A stretch of DNA of 64,000 nt. Origin: Eulemur rufifrons. Taxonomy: Eukaryota; Chordata; Mammalia; Primates; Lemuridae. Positions within the stretch are counted from its first letter, which is position 1, and each line of letters opens with the position of its first letter. The position numbers and the translations under genes are program-made. Below are positions 1 to 11,661 of this stretch, piece after piece. The stretch covers positions 282,874,343 through 282,938,342 of the forward strand of contig NC_090989.1 of the NCBI RefSeq assembly GCF_041146395.1, in the 5' to 3' direction. The notes beneath the pieces were generated by a model that saw nothing but the letters and a program-made list of their open reading frames with translations, was not told the origin of the DNA and made no database searches.

Positions 1-3000
1 GCTCTAGGGCACCCTGTCACAGCAGGCTTGGGGCAGCACAGGGCAGGTAGGAGGTGACTGAGAGGATGGGGGCATCCGAGTGGGGTCTGGGCAGCTGTGT
101 CCAGTCCTGGAGAGGGAATGACTGAGAGGGGGTAAGCGGTCTGGGAAGCCTGTACAGGGGTGATTCACAAAATGTACTCCTTTTTATTATAAGTGAAAAA
201 CCAAAAAAAAAAAAGGCAGAAAGGCACCATTCGTGTCTAGGGATGGACACATTTGGGGACAGCAGCTAGCAATGGGCAAGCTGTTAGAGGGAGCGAATCG
301 GAACTGAAGATGAAGATGAGCTTCGAGTGGGTGGAGGGAAGCTGCCCTGGGAAACCGGGCAGAAGGGCAGCGTGCGTGCGCGAGTCACGCAGAGACTACC
401 CACCGCGCACGAGAGACAGATGAGACCCCTGCAGGAGTCACGCCGCTGAGCACACTGGGGTGGGCTGTCCAAAGACGGGAGCTGGGACCCCCGCGTTGGC
501 GCTATGCTCTTCGTGCCTGGCCTGTGCTAAGTGCTGAATACACATGCCGAGAGCGAATGGGCGCATGTCGGCACACGGCCAGCTGTGATGTCGGCGGAGG
601 CCCAATTCCATCTCACAGAGAAGCGCCCCATGACTCAATGGGGCTGTCTCTCTGGTCCCCCAGGCAGGTGTCCTGGGCCACAGGGGCAAGTGCACAGATC
701 CCCCTAACAGCCGTCAGAAAGGACAGTGCGCAGGAGAGAGCACTGTAGGAAGGGGTTTGGACAAAAGGCCTCCCTGGATTCCGGAAAAGGCCCTGGCCAG
801 AATTTTTAAATCTTTACTATGTATCTTCTGTTTTTACTCTAACAAGAATAAAATTTGACAACTAAAGGCCAAACATCTCTACCTCTTTTTAAAACCCCAT
901 GCACTGTGCCCCCTGCCCCCAGGTAGCACCTGCAGTGCCCCCAACTTCTCGCCCCCCCCCCCCCCCCGCTCCTTGACAAGAGAGGCTCCTGCTGGCCATT
1001 TCTTGTCTAAAACTGTGCATAACTGACAGTAGCAAATCTACCCTGGCTGTGTCTACAACCTCTCCAGGGGCAAGGAAAACGCTCTCTGTGACTGTCATTA
1101 AACTAGCGAGCACTCCTGGTAGCTTACCACGTGCTGTACAAAATGCAGCAGTCTGGTGCAAGGAGAATGACCCGGGTTTCAAATTCCTGCATAATCCATC
1201 TCCATTTTAAAGTCATCTTAAAATGTCTGCCTCCTTCACCACTGGGAAGAAAGAGAATCATTCCTCTGCACGCTGCCATCCAGACGCTCCCCAGACAATA
1301 ATGAAACACAAATTGTCGGAAGCCACAAAGTTCTGCAAACTTTTCCCCAAAGAAAAAGGCAAATGAGTTTAAGGCAACCATGACAGTAGCCAGGTGGAAA
1401 GCTAGCCAGAACCCCAGAAGCAAATCCTGTAGCAGACACCCCTGTGGGCCCGAGACCCTGGCCCTTGCTTGGGGCGAGGGGAGTGGTTGGGGGACCCAGT
1501 AGGGGCAGGAGGTGTGGAGCAGAACTTTCTGGTAAGGACTCCCCCAGCACAAGTCACTCCCAAGCATGTGAAAGCCATATGTTGGCCTTGGGTCTTGAAA
1601 CAGGGTCTGTGTGTGAGCTGCCACATCCCTGGGGTCAGGAAGCCACGCCAACAAAAGGCAAGACCTGTCCTGAGCTCTTGAGGCTCTGTGATTTTTAAGT
1701 ATCTTAACATGGGCAGTTTTCACGTCCTCAAGCCTATTCCCAATGACTGTTCAGACTCTATTTTAAAATTCTTTTTTTAAAGTTTAAAATTTTAAAAATC
1801 TGGTTTTTGTTCTTATTTGATCAGTATAATTTGATCACAATAAATGAGTCCTTTATAGCTCAGGATTAATTCAAACATTCACAAGACAGTGCAAATAACA
1901 CTTTGCTCAGACCATTAGTTTGCCACCCCAGCAAAGCTCTCATACACTTCTAGCTAGGATGGCACGGGAGGGGCAGTTCAGGAACTTCTCCCTCAGGGGA
2001 CCCTCTTGTTTGAGGCCAAGAGAGTTTCCAAAGGAAGTAACCCAGAGACACACTTTGTGATTTGTGAACACTATCACAACAAATAAACCACAATGCAGAA
2101 ATATGTTCAAGGTATATTGTTATCACAAAAATCGGGTTATAAATCAGGTGGGATAGTTTGATCCCATTTAAAAATGTATTAAAAAAAAAAAGACTGAAAC
2201 ATTAAGAACGATTGTTCCTGAGTAGAAGAGCAGGCCCCAGGAGGAAAGGCGCGGTGTGGGGACTTGGCCTTTGGTCGGCTCCCCCTTGCATTTGGGGATA
2301 AAGAACAGAGACCTGTGCCCCTCTGGCCTCCTCCAGAGCTCGGACATCCCCATCCCCTCTGGGGCCACATCCTGTACCTGCACGGGGGGTGTCCAGGTAT
2401 GGGACCCCATCCAGGCCTTGGAAAATGTGGTCAATGAACGGTCGTCTTCATCCTCAGGGCTGCACTCTTAATCAAAGGCATTTGGTTAATCTGTTGTCAT
2501 GCTGGGAGGGGTGGAAGAGGGTGACAGATCCTAGTGTCCAGGAGAAGCACTTTGTTGAGGTGGCTTCTGGTATGCTTGTCCTACTCTCAGAAGACAGTGG
2601 ATCTGGGGGTCCCAGCCCTCACCTCACTCTCATCTGCCCGTCCCCAAAGTACCTGGCAACTGGCAGTCCCAGCCTTCCCTGCCATGCAGGTGGGGTTGCC
2701 CTTTTCCCTCATTTTCTGGGGGGCCATGGGCACGTCGAACCACCCACTGCAAGCCCAGCCAGTGTGTGCCAGCAGCTATCCCAGCAGCTCTCTGCTGTAG
2801 GTTTAGGACACAGGAGCATATTTAAAAACCCTGGCCAGTGTCCTTCCCTGTCTTTCCAGGCAGGCCCTGTGTCCAGATTCCCCCAGCATTGCTCTCTCAC
2901 GCCCCTGCACACTCGTACACGTCGAGTCAGCGATCGTTGTGAGGCACTCTCCATGGCCCTTGGGGGCAGGCAACAACATTGCCAACCCCCCCTTGGTCAC

Positions 3001-3436
3001 CCCTCAGCCCCATGTGGGTACTGGAGGGGGCTGCCACCCACCCACCTTGTCTTCCCCTGTGTGCTCACAAGACAAAGTTCCCGCATGTTCCTGGAAACCC
3101 ACCATCTTCCTTGGGCACTGGCCAGAGGCTGCACCGCAACTTCTACCTGGTGCTCAGAGTACCAGTCACCGCAGGGCTCAGGGTCCCCTTCGATAGTGGG
3201 AACATGGACCAACGCTGATCCGCGCACCGGTGTGGACACCAGTTGGGATCCATCGGCCCGCAGCAGCCCCAGAGGAACGTCCGGGTTGGTGAACATTTCC
3301 TTGGTGCCCTGTGGTGTGGCCAACGCTGGGAGGCTCCACTCAGATCCCCCTCACGAAAGAATGTTCTGCTCAGCGCGGTCAGCTGACAGCCTCCGGCTGA
3401 AGCATCTTCAGGGGCTTGAACCGTACTTTCTTTTTC
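1..3436. other. Intronic sequence with no recognised gene
   Basis: Mixed GC-rich and AT-rich intron with short A runs near 203-214 and 2179-2190 and a C homopolymer near 960. Open frames here overlap on both strands and resemble no protein I know. Some of it may be very old L2 or MIR sequence that I cannot place with confidence. Confidence 0.6.
952..967. repeat. C16 homopolymer run
   Basis: Sixteen consecutive C residues. Its length is likely to vary between individuals and between assemblies. Confidence 0.95.
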
Positions 3437-3590
3437 CCTTGAGACAGGGTCCCACTCTGTCGCCGAGGCTGGAGTGCAGTGGCGTGATCACAGCTCACCA
3501 TATCCTTGAACTCCTGGGCTCAAGCGATCCTCCCACCTCAGCCTCCTGGGTCACTGGGATTGCAGGTCTGAGCGACCAAGCCCGGTGCCT
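3437..3590 (-). repeat. Monomeric Alu-type SINE (FLAM-like)
   Basis: Reads in reverse orientation from 'gagacagggtcccactctgt' through 'ggagtgcagtggcgtgatca' to 'tgcaggtctgagcgaccaag'. The length of about 150 bp and the lack of a second arm make it a left-arm monomer rather than a dimeric Alu. Confidence 0.85.
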
Positions 3591-3595
3591 GCTTT

Positions 3596-4082
3596 TTAAA
3601 AAACGTCTTTACCGAGACACAATTCACCCATGTAATGTGCCTAATTCAATGGGTTTTTTTTTTAATACATTCAGAGTTTTGCAATCGTCAACACAATCTA
3701 AGTTAGAACATTTTCACCACCCCAGAACGAAACCTTGGACCACAGACAGCTCCCAGCCCCACAGCAATCACTAACGTACTTTCTGTCCCCATGGATTTGT
3801 CTGTGCAGGAAACTTCACACACACTGAATTATATAACCAAGTCGCAAGGGGCAAAAGAGTCCCCCCAAGGTTGTTTTCGGGAGTAAAGATGATAATCCGT
3901 GTGGTACTAACATGCGGTGACCTGTGGGCCGCTGTGCCAGGCTTGGTTCACTTGGCCTGATGTTGCCAAGGTTCATCCGCACTGGAGCGCGTAGCGACAC
4001 TTCGTTCCTTTTTATGGGCAGATAGTGTTCCACTGTGTGGACAGACCACATTTCGTTCATCCCTTCACCAGCTGACGGACTT
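3596..4082 (-). repeat. Old L1 fragment (ORF2 end and 3' region, L1M type)
   Basis: On the plus strand it reads 'gaacattttcaccacccc', then 'tttctgtccccatggatttg', then 'ttcctttttatgggcagata' and 'accacatttcgttcatccct'. This is the familiar reverse complement of an L1 ORF2 C-terminal/3' region. Heavily diverged and without an open frame. Confidence 0.75.
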
Positions 4083-4439
4083 TTAACCCAAGCTTTGAGC
4101 CAGGGTCACACTGGTCTGGAATGGCCCGCGGCCGGGGACTGAGCATGGCAGTGGTACCAGGCCTGGCTGTTTCTGCCCAGCGCAGGCCGCCCTCCTTCCG
4201 TGGGCAGCCCTTGCTCTGGAGCGCCCTGCTGAGCTGGCAGGGGCTGCCTGAGTCTGCGTGGTGATCCCGGCTCCCGCCCAGCCTGCTCCAGCCCATTTTC
4301 CTGGTACAGGGCTTGCCTCCTCATAAACCCTTTATACTCCCAACTCTGTCTCCGGGTCTGCTTCCCAAGAACACATCCACCCAAAGTGCTTCGTGCGTGA
4401 TAATAACATAGGGTACCCATGTGGGCCTACACGCCATTG

Positions 4440-4630
4440 CTCTTCTAAGATTGACCTCCACGAGGTCGTTTAATCCTATCACGAGTGTGTGAGGCAGCGA
4501 GTGCTATTATAACAGATGAGGAAACTGAGGGACAGAGTTCAGCAGCCTGCTCGGGCTCCCCAGCCGGAAGTGGCAAAGCCAGGATTCAAACCCAGGTGGC
4601 CGGCTCCAGTGTCAGTGCCCTTGACCCCAG
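4440..4630 (-). repeat. MIR SINE
   Basis: Contains the reverse-complement MIR core: 'ataacagatgaggaaactga', then 'aaagccaggattcaaaccca'. Diverged and ancient. Confidence 0.8.
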
Positions 4631-5299
4631 CACGCCATTGTGACTCTGCTGAGGGACAGGGGACGGAGGGAGGACTTGGTCTCCCACTGCTCGGCTCAAA
4701 CCACAAAGCCCGGACGTGGATGCCTGGTTTAGCTTGTGCTCCTGGGGGCTGTGCTGGGAGGAGCCAGCTGGAGTCAACGTCGTCGTTCTCCACTTGAGCA
4801 GATCAGCTGAAAGGGAGTCGAGGCAGGAAACGGGGCAGATGCTCTGCCAAGGAGGCCCCGCCATGTGCCTCTGCTTTTGGCGTGACCCGCTATTGAGGCG
4901 ACCCCATGGGCGTGGCTCTGGGAGCAGGGCGTGTAGCACCTGCGCCCTAGGGCCACCGGGGAAGCAAGTGCATCTCCTTGTCACTGGGGAGCAGAGGGAT
5001 GGACAGGTGGACCAATTTTGAGGGTTCCTTTCTCCAAGCCAGTCTCCACCAGTGACAAATGCTGCTTTAAAATCTGTCTCTGTTGAAAAGTTACATAAGC
5101 ACGTTACGACGTCCCTCAGTCCCAGCCCCGGCTCTACCCACCGCCGGAAGCCCACCCTTGAACCTCCTGCTGTACGCTGTGAGGTGCTGCAGAGAGGCCT
5201 TCGTTGGCCCTTTCCACGGCCACGGCGTCCACGGGTCCCTCCACCTGAAAGCGTTTTGCTGCTGGGCTTCAGCTTTACTCCTCTGCCTTCCATTAATCA

Positions 5300-5470
5300 T
5301 CATCATCGTCATCGTCACTGCAAGCCTTTATCGATCCTCACAATGTGCCAGGCACTTGTGCTGAGCGTGTTACACACGTGTTGTCTCATTTAATCCTCAT
5401 GAGAAGCACATGACCCAGGTACTGTGATCCTGCCCATTTCAAAGGTGAAAAAACTCAGCCCCGAGGGGTG
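5300..5470 (-). repeat. MIR SINE with an ATC-rich lead
   Basis: Has 'caatgtgccaggcacttgtg', 'ctcatttaatcctcatgaga' and a degenerate 'cccatttcaaaggtgaaaaa' in MIR order, reverse orientation. An imperfect ATC/GTC trinucleotide run lies at about 5298-5318. Confidence 0.8.
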
Positions 5471-5859
5471 AGGTGCCGTCTCCAGGCCGGCCCGACCCCA
5501 AGATGCTCTCTTGCTGCCCTGCCATGTTCCCACGCGTAAAGCCATCGTGCTTTGTTCCCTGAAGTTGCTGGAGCGCTTGTGCAGTCTCTAGTGAGAGTCG
5601 GGGGACGGGCAGCGCGTGCTGGAGCAACTCAGGAGGTGAGTGGGACCCCACCTCGGGCTTCTCTGTGTCCTCCGTTACATACGGGCACCAGGCTCCCTCC
5701 AAGGGCGGGATCACTCCTTAGCTCGCCTCGATAAGGACACGGAGCACAGCTGCCTCTCAGGGCTAAAGATAAACACTGAGGATTCCAAAAGACCCTTTAT
5801 CCCCAATCACAGCTGCCTTGCCTAAGGAATCCGCCACCGTGGTTGTTAAACCCACACTT

Positions 5860-6440
5860 TAATTACTCCAAAATTATGTTAAATCCTTGCATAAATATTG
5901 CAGTGGCATCTTCTGAAGAATTTCATTACAGGAAGTTGGGTTGCCGCCAGAGCTCTCCACTAAAAAGTGAGAGGAGAATAGACACATGCAAAGAAAAAAG
6001 ACAGATATTGTTTTCAAAATAAAAAGGCAAAGAGGTCATCCTTTGTCACATCACCCAGGTGTCAAAGAGAAACGGTCTCAGGGTAGCAGAAATCTCCCAT
6101 TTTACAGACTGAAGTCGGGGGGGAAATGCCCTTTAGCCCACCAATCTAATAGGTTTTACTTCTGGAGAAACCTAAATCTGATTAAATATTAATAACCAGT
6201 GGTATTAATTAAGGGGGAAAAGTCCATCAAGAGAACCCCAATATGTTTACAGTGTCCCCAGGAAACTGGGAAAATTCACAATCAAGTGTGTAAATGTTCT
6301 AAAAAAGGGTCCTGAATATTTTATGAATATTTGTCATAAAACAGAAATAATAACCACTGTGCAGAGCTATTAGAATTAATATTTATGCTGCCCGCCATGA
6401 AATATTCATGGGGACAGAGAAAGGGGGGCCGTAAGACAAG
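5860..6440. promoter_or_regulatory. Candidate conserved noncoding block (AT-rich, homeodomain-motif rich)
   Basis: This repeat-free stretch has many ATTA/TAAT cores and AT-rich palindromic words, such as 'ggtattaattaaggggg' near 6201 and 'ttttatgaatatttgtcata' near 6319. No open frame is maintained. The motif density and lack of repeats resemble vertebrate developmental enhancers. Conservation is inferred, not measured. Confidence 0.45.
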
Positions 6441-6689
6441 AATTAATTTACATTGGGCTCGGTTTACCCGCTGGCTTGATGTTTAAAGACGGTTGACAAG
6501 CCTCCGTATGAATCCGCCAGTCACTTCCAGCAGGCTGCGGAGTGGAGGGGGCGGAGACGGTCCGGGCTGCTGACAGCTCACAGATTGAGTTTCTGACAGC
6601 CCTTAAAAAACCTAAACGGCCCCCCACCTTTTTTCCCTTCTTCCATTGCCCAAGGCGCTCTGTTCTGCCACCGTTCATCCGATCTCCCC

Positions 6690-7110
6690 TTCCATCTGCT
6701 GAAATTAACGAATTAATGAGCGCGATACGCTTTATGGCGGGGCCCTATGAATGTTTACAGGCGATTAAATTATAATGCGGGGCGGCTGTATAATTCATGA
6801 ACCAATTAAAGGAAGTGTTAGTTGATTTGATGGGATGAGGACGTACAAAATGCATTTAACTAATGGGGAACCGCGGGCTGCCCAGGGCCGGCTCCCTCTC
6901 TCGGATTACGCGGCTAATTGCTCGACTTTACGGGCCTGTCACAGATAGCCATGCATATTTCATTGTTCTCAAAGACTTCAATTGTTTGCGTCCGTGTCTC
7001 GGCTGTAATGTGGAGAAGCCGGGCCAAACCTGGGTGTAGTTACAGCGCCCGGGCTGGGCCGAGGCAGAAACCTGAGCTCGCGAGTCGGGTGTCCGGCCAT
7101 TAGGCGATTA
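6690..7110. promoter_or_regulatory. Candidate developmental enhancer core
   Basis: Repeat-free block packed with recognisable binding-site words: AATTAATGAG (6711-6720), TTTATGG (HOX/CDX-like, 6731-6737), GTTTACA (forkhead-like, 6753-6759), GATTAAATTATAAT (from 6763), AACCAATTAAAGG (from 6799), GGATTA (OTX/PITX-like, 6903-6908) and TAATTG (6915-6920). Several rare CpGs survive, as in 'gagcgcgatacgctttat', which suggests constraint. The target gene is unknown. BARHL1 is a plausible neighbour by human synteny. Confidence 0.55.
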
Positions 7111-8589
7111 AAAAGGCTCAGCATGCGATCACCTTTGTGTTACTGCGGTCCCTGGGATGCTGACTGGGATGCTGACGTCATGGCCATGAACGCACTGGGG
7201 CCCTGATCCTCCTTTTTTCCCTGGGGAGGTGGGAGGGGAAGTCCACAGCCCCCTGTGTTGTTCCCACCCGCATGCCCTCCACAGCCCAATGTCCAGAGGG
7301 GTCCCTCGGGTCACTGAGAGCCCCAGTTTCCCCAGCACGGACCACCTGGGGCACTTCCCAAGCTAAGGGTTTCCTCCAGGCCTGACTTTGTCCGTCCGTA
7401 CAAGGTGGCCACTCAGGGCTTCATTAAACGAGATTAGTGGCAAACTTGGATGCAAACTTGAAGCTCTGCCACCAGCTCCTTGGAGTGCGCTTGGCAGGAA
7501 ATCAGCAGAGAAAAGCAAATGCGCCTGCCCCGAGAAGGAGCAAAACTATCCTGGCACTCAGGAAGAGAGAGAACGCTCCCATGATTCTGTGCGCCGAAGG
7601 ACAGAGGAGATGACGGTGACCGGCTTCCCAGCTGGAGCAACAGGTTGTCCAGGTTAGGGAAATGCCACCCTCATGTCGACACTGCCAGTTTACTCTGCAG
7701 GGAGCGGCCGAGCCTCCCCAGCACATCTCCGATGGTCAGAGCCCTGCAGGCCCGTTGGTCAGTCCTGTGAGGTGGTTCCCTTCTCTGGCTTCCAAGCCAA
7801 AGTCTGCCTTTCACACGAGCTAAGCACACACTCCCCCACAGCCCCACCGACAAATTAAAAACCCTGTGCTGACCATCCTCAATACCCCTGTGGATGCCCA
7901 AGAAAGACTTCCTTCTGCTCCCACTTTCGCACCCACAGCTGTGATGTGGCCTGCACGCCCAGGCAGCGCCCACACCCTGCCCCAGACACGAGGGCTGTGT
8001 GGCTGTGGGCAAGCCCCAGCGTCCCCATCTAGGATGGGGCCAGGGAGGGCAATGGCTGGGGAGGAGGAAAAGTGCTGACCCACGGGCTCAGCATTTGGGC
8101 TGGCGCGTGGTAATTGCGCAAATTATGTTGGCCGGTGCCGTCATGTGATGTCAGAGAGTCCAACTCGTGCAGCAGGGAGGCCAAGTCCCCTCTTTTCTCC
8201 TCCACGGAGGCACGTGACAGTAGGGCTGGCCTCCACCCCTCAACTGCATAATGGCCACTGTGCTGTCGGACTTGGCAGCCAACGAAGTCTACAGGAACGC
8301 CTTGTGGAGTGAGCAGAATCTCCTGTTCAAGCACAGGGTGTTTCTTTGACTAAATCCAGGTGGAAAAGGTTGCAGGAACCCAAGGACCACAGGTGAGAAG
8401 AGCACCCAAACAGTTGCCACTTCAATGACGAAAGAAGAGACAATTGCAAATTAAAAGTAAGTTAACTCATTCTAAAATATTTAACGGGGGCCTAATTTTA
8501 AAAGTAACTGGCAATTAGTAGTTGAGCTAGATTTGAATGCATTCTGGTTTAAAATAAACCCAAACTATCATTAATCAAGTGCACATATC
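7111..8589. other. Intronic sequence with no recognised gene or repeat
   Basis: GC-rich intron with only short chance frames on both strands. I see no splice-flanked coding segment and no clear repeat family. Confidence 0.55.
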
Positions 8590-8660
8590 ATCTCAGTATT
8601 CTCAGTGCACAAGTGGGGAAACTGAGGCCCAGAGGAGCCAAGCATCTTGGCTCAGAAATA
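8590..8660 (-). repeat. MIR fragment
   Basis: Short reverse MIR core: 'agtggggaaactgaggccca', followed by 'gccaagcatcttggctcaga'. Confidence 0.6.
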
Positions 8661-8664
8661 TCTG

Positions 8665-9060
8665 TTAAGCAAATACTTGTACAAGTACAAAGATATACGG
8701 GCAAGATTTCCTACTCCTGAATTACTTACAACAGCAAAAAACTGGACACACATATATGTCCACAAGCAGGGAGGGGTAACAAACTGAGGCAGCTTTTAAA
8801 AGCAATGAGGTAGACCCGGGGAGAGAGAAGGCCAAGACACCACCTTAAGTTTAAAAAAAAGTTACATAATAATATGTACCATCCGAACCAGTTTATGATT
8901 CACAAGAGAAGTAAATGTGGCAGGACAAACACAACACTGGTCATAATGATTATCTCTGGGGATCCAGTGGGCTTGGGCGGGTAAAAAAGGATCTTTTTCC
9001 ATTATACACTTCTGTATTTTTTTTACAATGAGACTACTATTTCTACAATTAGGAAACACA
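8665..9060 (+). repeat. Old L1 fragment (ORF2 end and 3' UTR, L1M type)
   Basis: Reads like the decayed L1 C-terminal text 'acaacagcaaaaaactggac', then 'ggtaacaaactgaggcagct', and then a 3' UTR with 'tctgtattttttttacaatg'. No frame is open. Confidence 0.65.
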
Positions 9061-9447
9061 CTGATTACGAAATCACAAGAAAAGGGTTATTTTAAAAAAG
9101 GAAAAGTGTCAATTTTAAACCACAGGACCAACATAATGGTCAAAACACGTATGATTGGACTTCCTTGTGCAGATCACACAACGTACAGACTTAAAATTTA
9201 CTGTGTCTGGGGCACCTGCCCCGTGTCCTGTCCGGCCACCCCGATCCCGTTATGCAGTCTGCACTTTCTTTCAACAAGAGTGGGCAAACGGAAGACAAGG
9301 GTACAACAGAGGACAAACGATGAGATGACCTCCTTCCCAGGCACCAGCTTCTCAGGTGCCCAGCAGCAAGAGGGGTCAGACAACGAAGTGTGAACACCTC
9401 AGTGCAAATCAATGCCCCTGGCTTAAGAAAGCTGACTTATGCTCATG

Positions 9448-9580
9448 CATTCATTCAACAGCTGTTTACCCAGTGCCTCCTATGTGCCAGGCACCGGCTG
9501 CCCTGGGCCCCTTGGATCTAGCAGTGAATGAGCCAGACGGAGCTGGAGCTTACCTGGCATGTTTATGTGCAGATGTATAA
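9448..9580 (-). repeat. L2 LINE 3' fragment
   Basis: 'cattcattcaacagctgttt', 'cctcctatgtgccaggcacc' and 'gatctagcagtgaatgagcc' occur in the order seen in reversed L2 3' ends. Confidence 0.75.
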
Positions 9581-9774
9581 AGACTTTCTGTCCATGCTAC
9601 TTGGGATTGATCCGTGATTAAAAGATTAAAATATGTAATATGAAAGGAACAGTTTGCAACCGGCAAAGGGATGAGACGCACAAGTTTTTTGGTACATGTG
9701 GTTTGGGCAAGAAGGGTGAAGTCCACACTAACGTCTTGCATGGATAATTTTCCTATGAAGTGGCTAAGTCGTTA

Positions 9775-9975
9775 ATTAGCTAATATTTACAATGTTCGTT
9801 ATGAGCTAAGCATGCTACACAACGTAATCTCATGGAATCTCGTCCCTGTAGGAGCTAGGCACAACCACCGTTCCCCATTTGATAGGTACGGGAACTGACA
9901 CTCAAGGAAGGTGACGAGCTGCTCAAGATGGCAGCCCTAGAAAAGGCAGGCTCTGAGTTCAGGCCAGCTGGACAC
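9775..9975 (-). repeat. MIR SINE
   Basis: Reverse MIR with 'ccccatttgataggtacggg' and 'aggtgacgagctgctcaaga', ending 'ggctctgagttcaggcca'. Confidence 0.65.
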
Positions 9976-10079
9976 CGGCCTGAGCAGTAGCCACTGGGCA
10001 ATGCTGCCTCTCTGGGTGCTCTGGTGCAGGACACCTTGTAAGAGCTCTGGCTCTCAGAGTCCTCGTGCGCGGCCCTGTG

Positions 10080-10215
10080 CTGAGAACGTGCAGGCGCCAC
10101 CTCACTGGGTCTTCACAGTGGGCCTGGGACACGCGTGTAATCATTGCCCCATTTCACAGATGAGGCAATTTGCCCCGTTATCAGCTACTGAGTGACCCTG
10201 AGGGACCCACGGCTG
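10080..10215 (-). repeat. MIR SINE fragment
   Basis: 'attgccccatttcacagatg' followed by 'aggcaatttgcccc' and 'gctactgagtgacc', in reverse MIR order. Confidence 0.6.
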
Positions 10216-10324
10216 CTGGACTCCAGCACCCCCATTACTGAGTGTCTGCCAAATACAGGACTTTTCTAAGTGTTCTATCTATATTGTTGTATTTACTCTT
10301 GTTTTTTTCCTCCAGGTAAGTTTG

Positions 10325-10660
10325 TTCATCATTTGCTTTTTATTTTTTTAATGTGAAATTCACAGAACATACAATTAACCATTTTAAAGTGTGCAATTCA
10401 GTACGTTCACAATGTTATACAACCATCGCCTCTGTCTGGTTCCAAAACATTTTCACCACCCCAAATGGAGACCCCTCCCCCACCCCCGCCGTACCCAGCA
10501 GTCATTCCTGATCCCCCTCGCCCCTGCCACTGGCAGCCGCTACCCCGCCTCCGTTCTCTGTGGATCTACCTACTCTGCACGTTTCATATAAATGACATCA
10601 TACAATATGTGAACTTTTGTGACTGGTTTCTTCCACTCAGTGCAATGTTTCTGAGGTCGT
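10325..10660 (-). repeat. Old L1 fragment (L1M type)
   Basis: Plus-strand text 'aattaaccattttaaagtgt', 'aaaacattttcaccacccca' and 'catataaatgacatcataca' is the same reversed L1 3' region seen at 3596-4082. Confidence 0.75.
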
Positions 10661-10674
10661 ATTTACTCTTCTGA

Positions 10675-10815
10675 AGTATTAGTAGTCTGTCACTAGCCCC
10701 ATTTTATAGATAAGAAAATGGAAACCGGAAGCTCAGAGGAAGGAACTTGCCTGGGACTAAGACGCTAGCCAAGGGCAGAGCCAGATTCCAATCAGGCCTG
10801 ACTCAAGAGCCCACC
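10675..10815 (-). repeat. MIR SINE fragment
   Basis: 'gccccattttatagataaga' then 'gaacttgcctgggactaaga' and 'ggcagagccagattccaatc', in reverse MIR order. Confidence 0.65.
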
Positions 10816-10934
10816 GACAAGTGTCCCGGCTCTGACACTTTCAGTTTTGCTTAAGATGATTTTTTTTCAAGATGGACTGACCGAACATTTCCTGCACGCC
10901 TAGCTCAGCTCTTGGGTGTCAGCTGCTCGCAAAC

Positions 10935-11335
10935 CTCATCCCTCTCCACTGCCCCTCGCTCCTGACTCCTGCCACGTGGCTCCCTGCTGTCCTGGAGCCC
11001 ACCCTCTGCGCAGGCCAGCCCCCCCGGCCTGGGGCATGCATCTCCCAGTTCCTGCAGGGCCACCTCTCACTTCCCTCAGGACGCTGCTGAGATGTCGCTG
11101 CCCCCGGGGCCCCAAATGCAAAGCAGCACGTGTGTCCTCCACACGGCCAGCTCTGTCCTCCCTGCAGCCCTCCCCTGGGGAGAGGACTGCACGTGGATTT
11201 GGTGCTGTCTAGCCCCAGCATCGCCCCGAAGGCACATACTGTGTCCGTGTTGCTGTCTGCTCTGTTGTCAGCTCCTAGAACAGTGCCTGGCACATAGTAG
11301 GTGCTTGATTAACCTTCCTTGGCTAAATTATGCTG
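10935..11335 (+). repeat. L2 LINE 3' end
   Basis: The end 'ctagaacagtgcctggcaca' followed by 'tagtaggtgcttgattaa' is the L2 3' terminus. The C-rich text upstream, from about 10935, is probably the same element but is less certain. Confidence 0.7.
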
Positions 11336-11630
11336 CCCTCAAGAATCTTGTCCTTTGAAGGGTGGGTCGGAGCTGAGGGCAGTTGAAAGAACGAGTGGAG
11401 ATGGCCAAAGCCAGAAGCCACGTGAGAAAAACCGACATGGAGAACAGAGGTTACTACGGGAGGCCGTTGGGATGGGCTTGTCGGGGGCTGGAGCGTGTAC
11501 TTGCCATCGTTTTATTTCCTACATGAACTGCTTCCTCTGCCTTCCTTTCCTTGCAATGCTGACAGCAACTTTCATTGAGTTAGTGCCGTGTGCAGGCTCT
11601 GGGGGCCAGGGAGGCCCTCTGTGCCCACGC

Positions 11631-11660
11631 CTGAGCTGGCCTGAGCTGGCCTGAGCTGGC
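11631..11660 (+). repeat. Three perfect copies of a 10-bp tandem repeat (ctgagctggc)
   Basis: Three head-to-tail copies followed by a partial 'ct'. A small minisatellite with no coding context. Confidence 0.95.
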
Positions 11661-11661
11661 C

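Noticed and set aside
2389..3774. 461-codon open frame on the plus strand
   Set aside because: It runs through an Alu monomer and into reversed L1 sequence, has no similarity to known proteins, and overlaps equally open frames on both strands.
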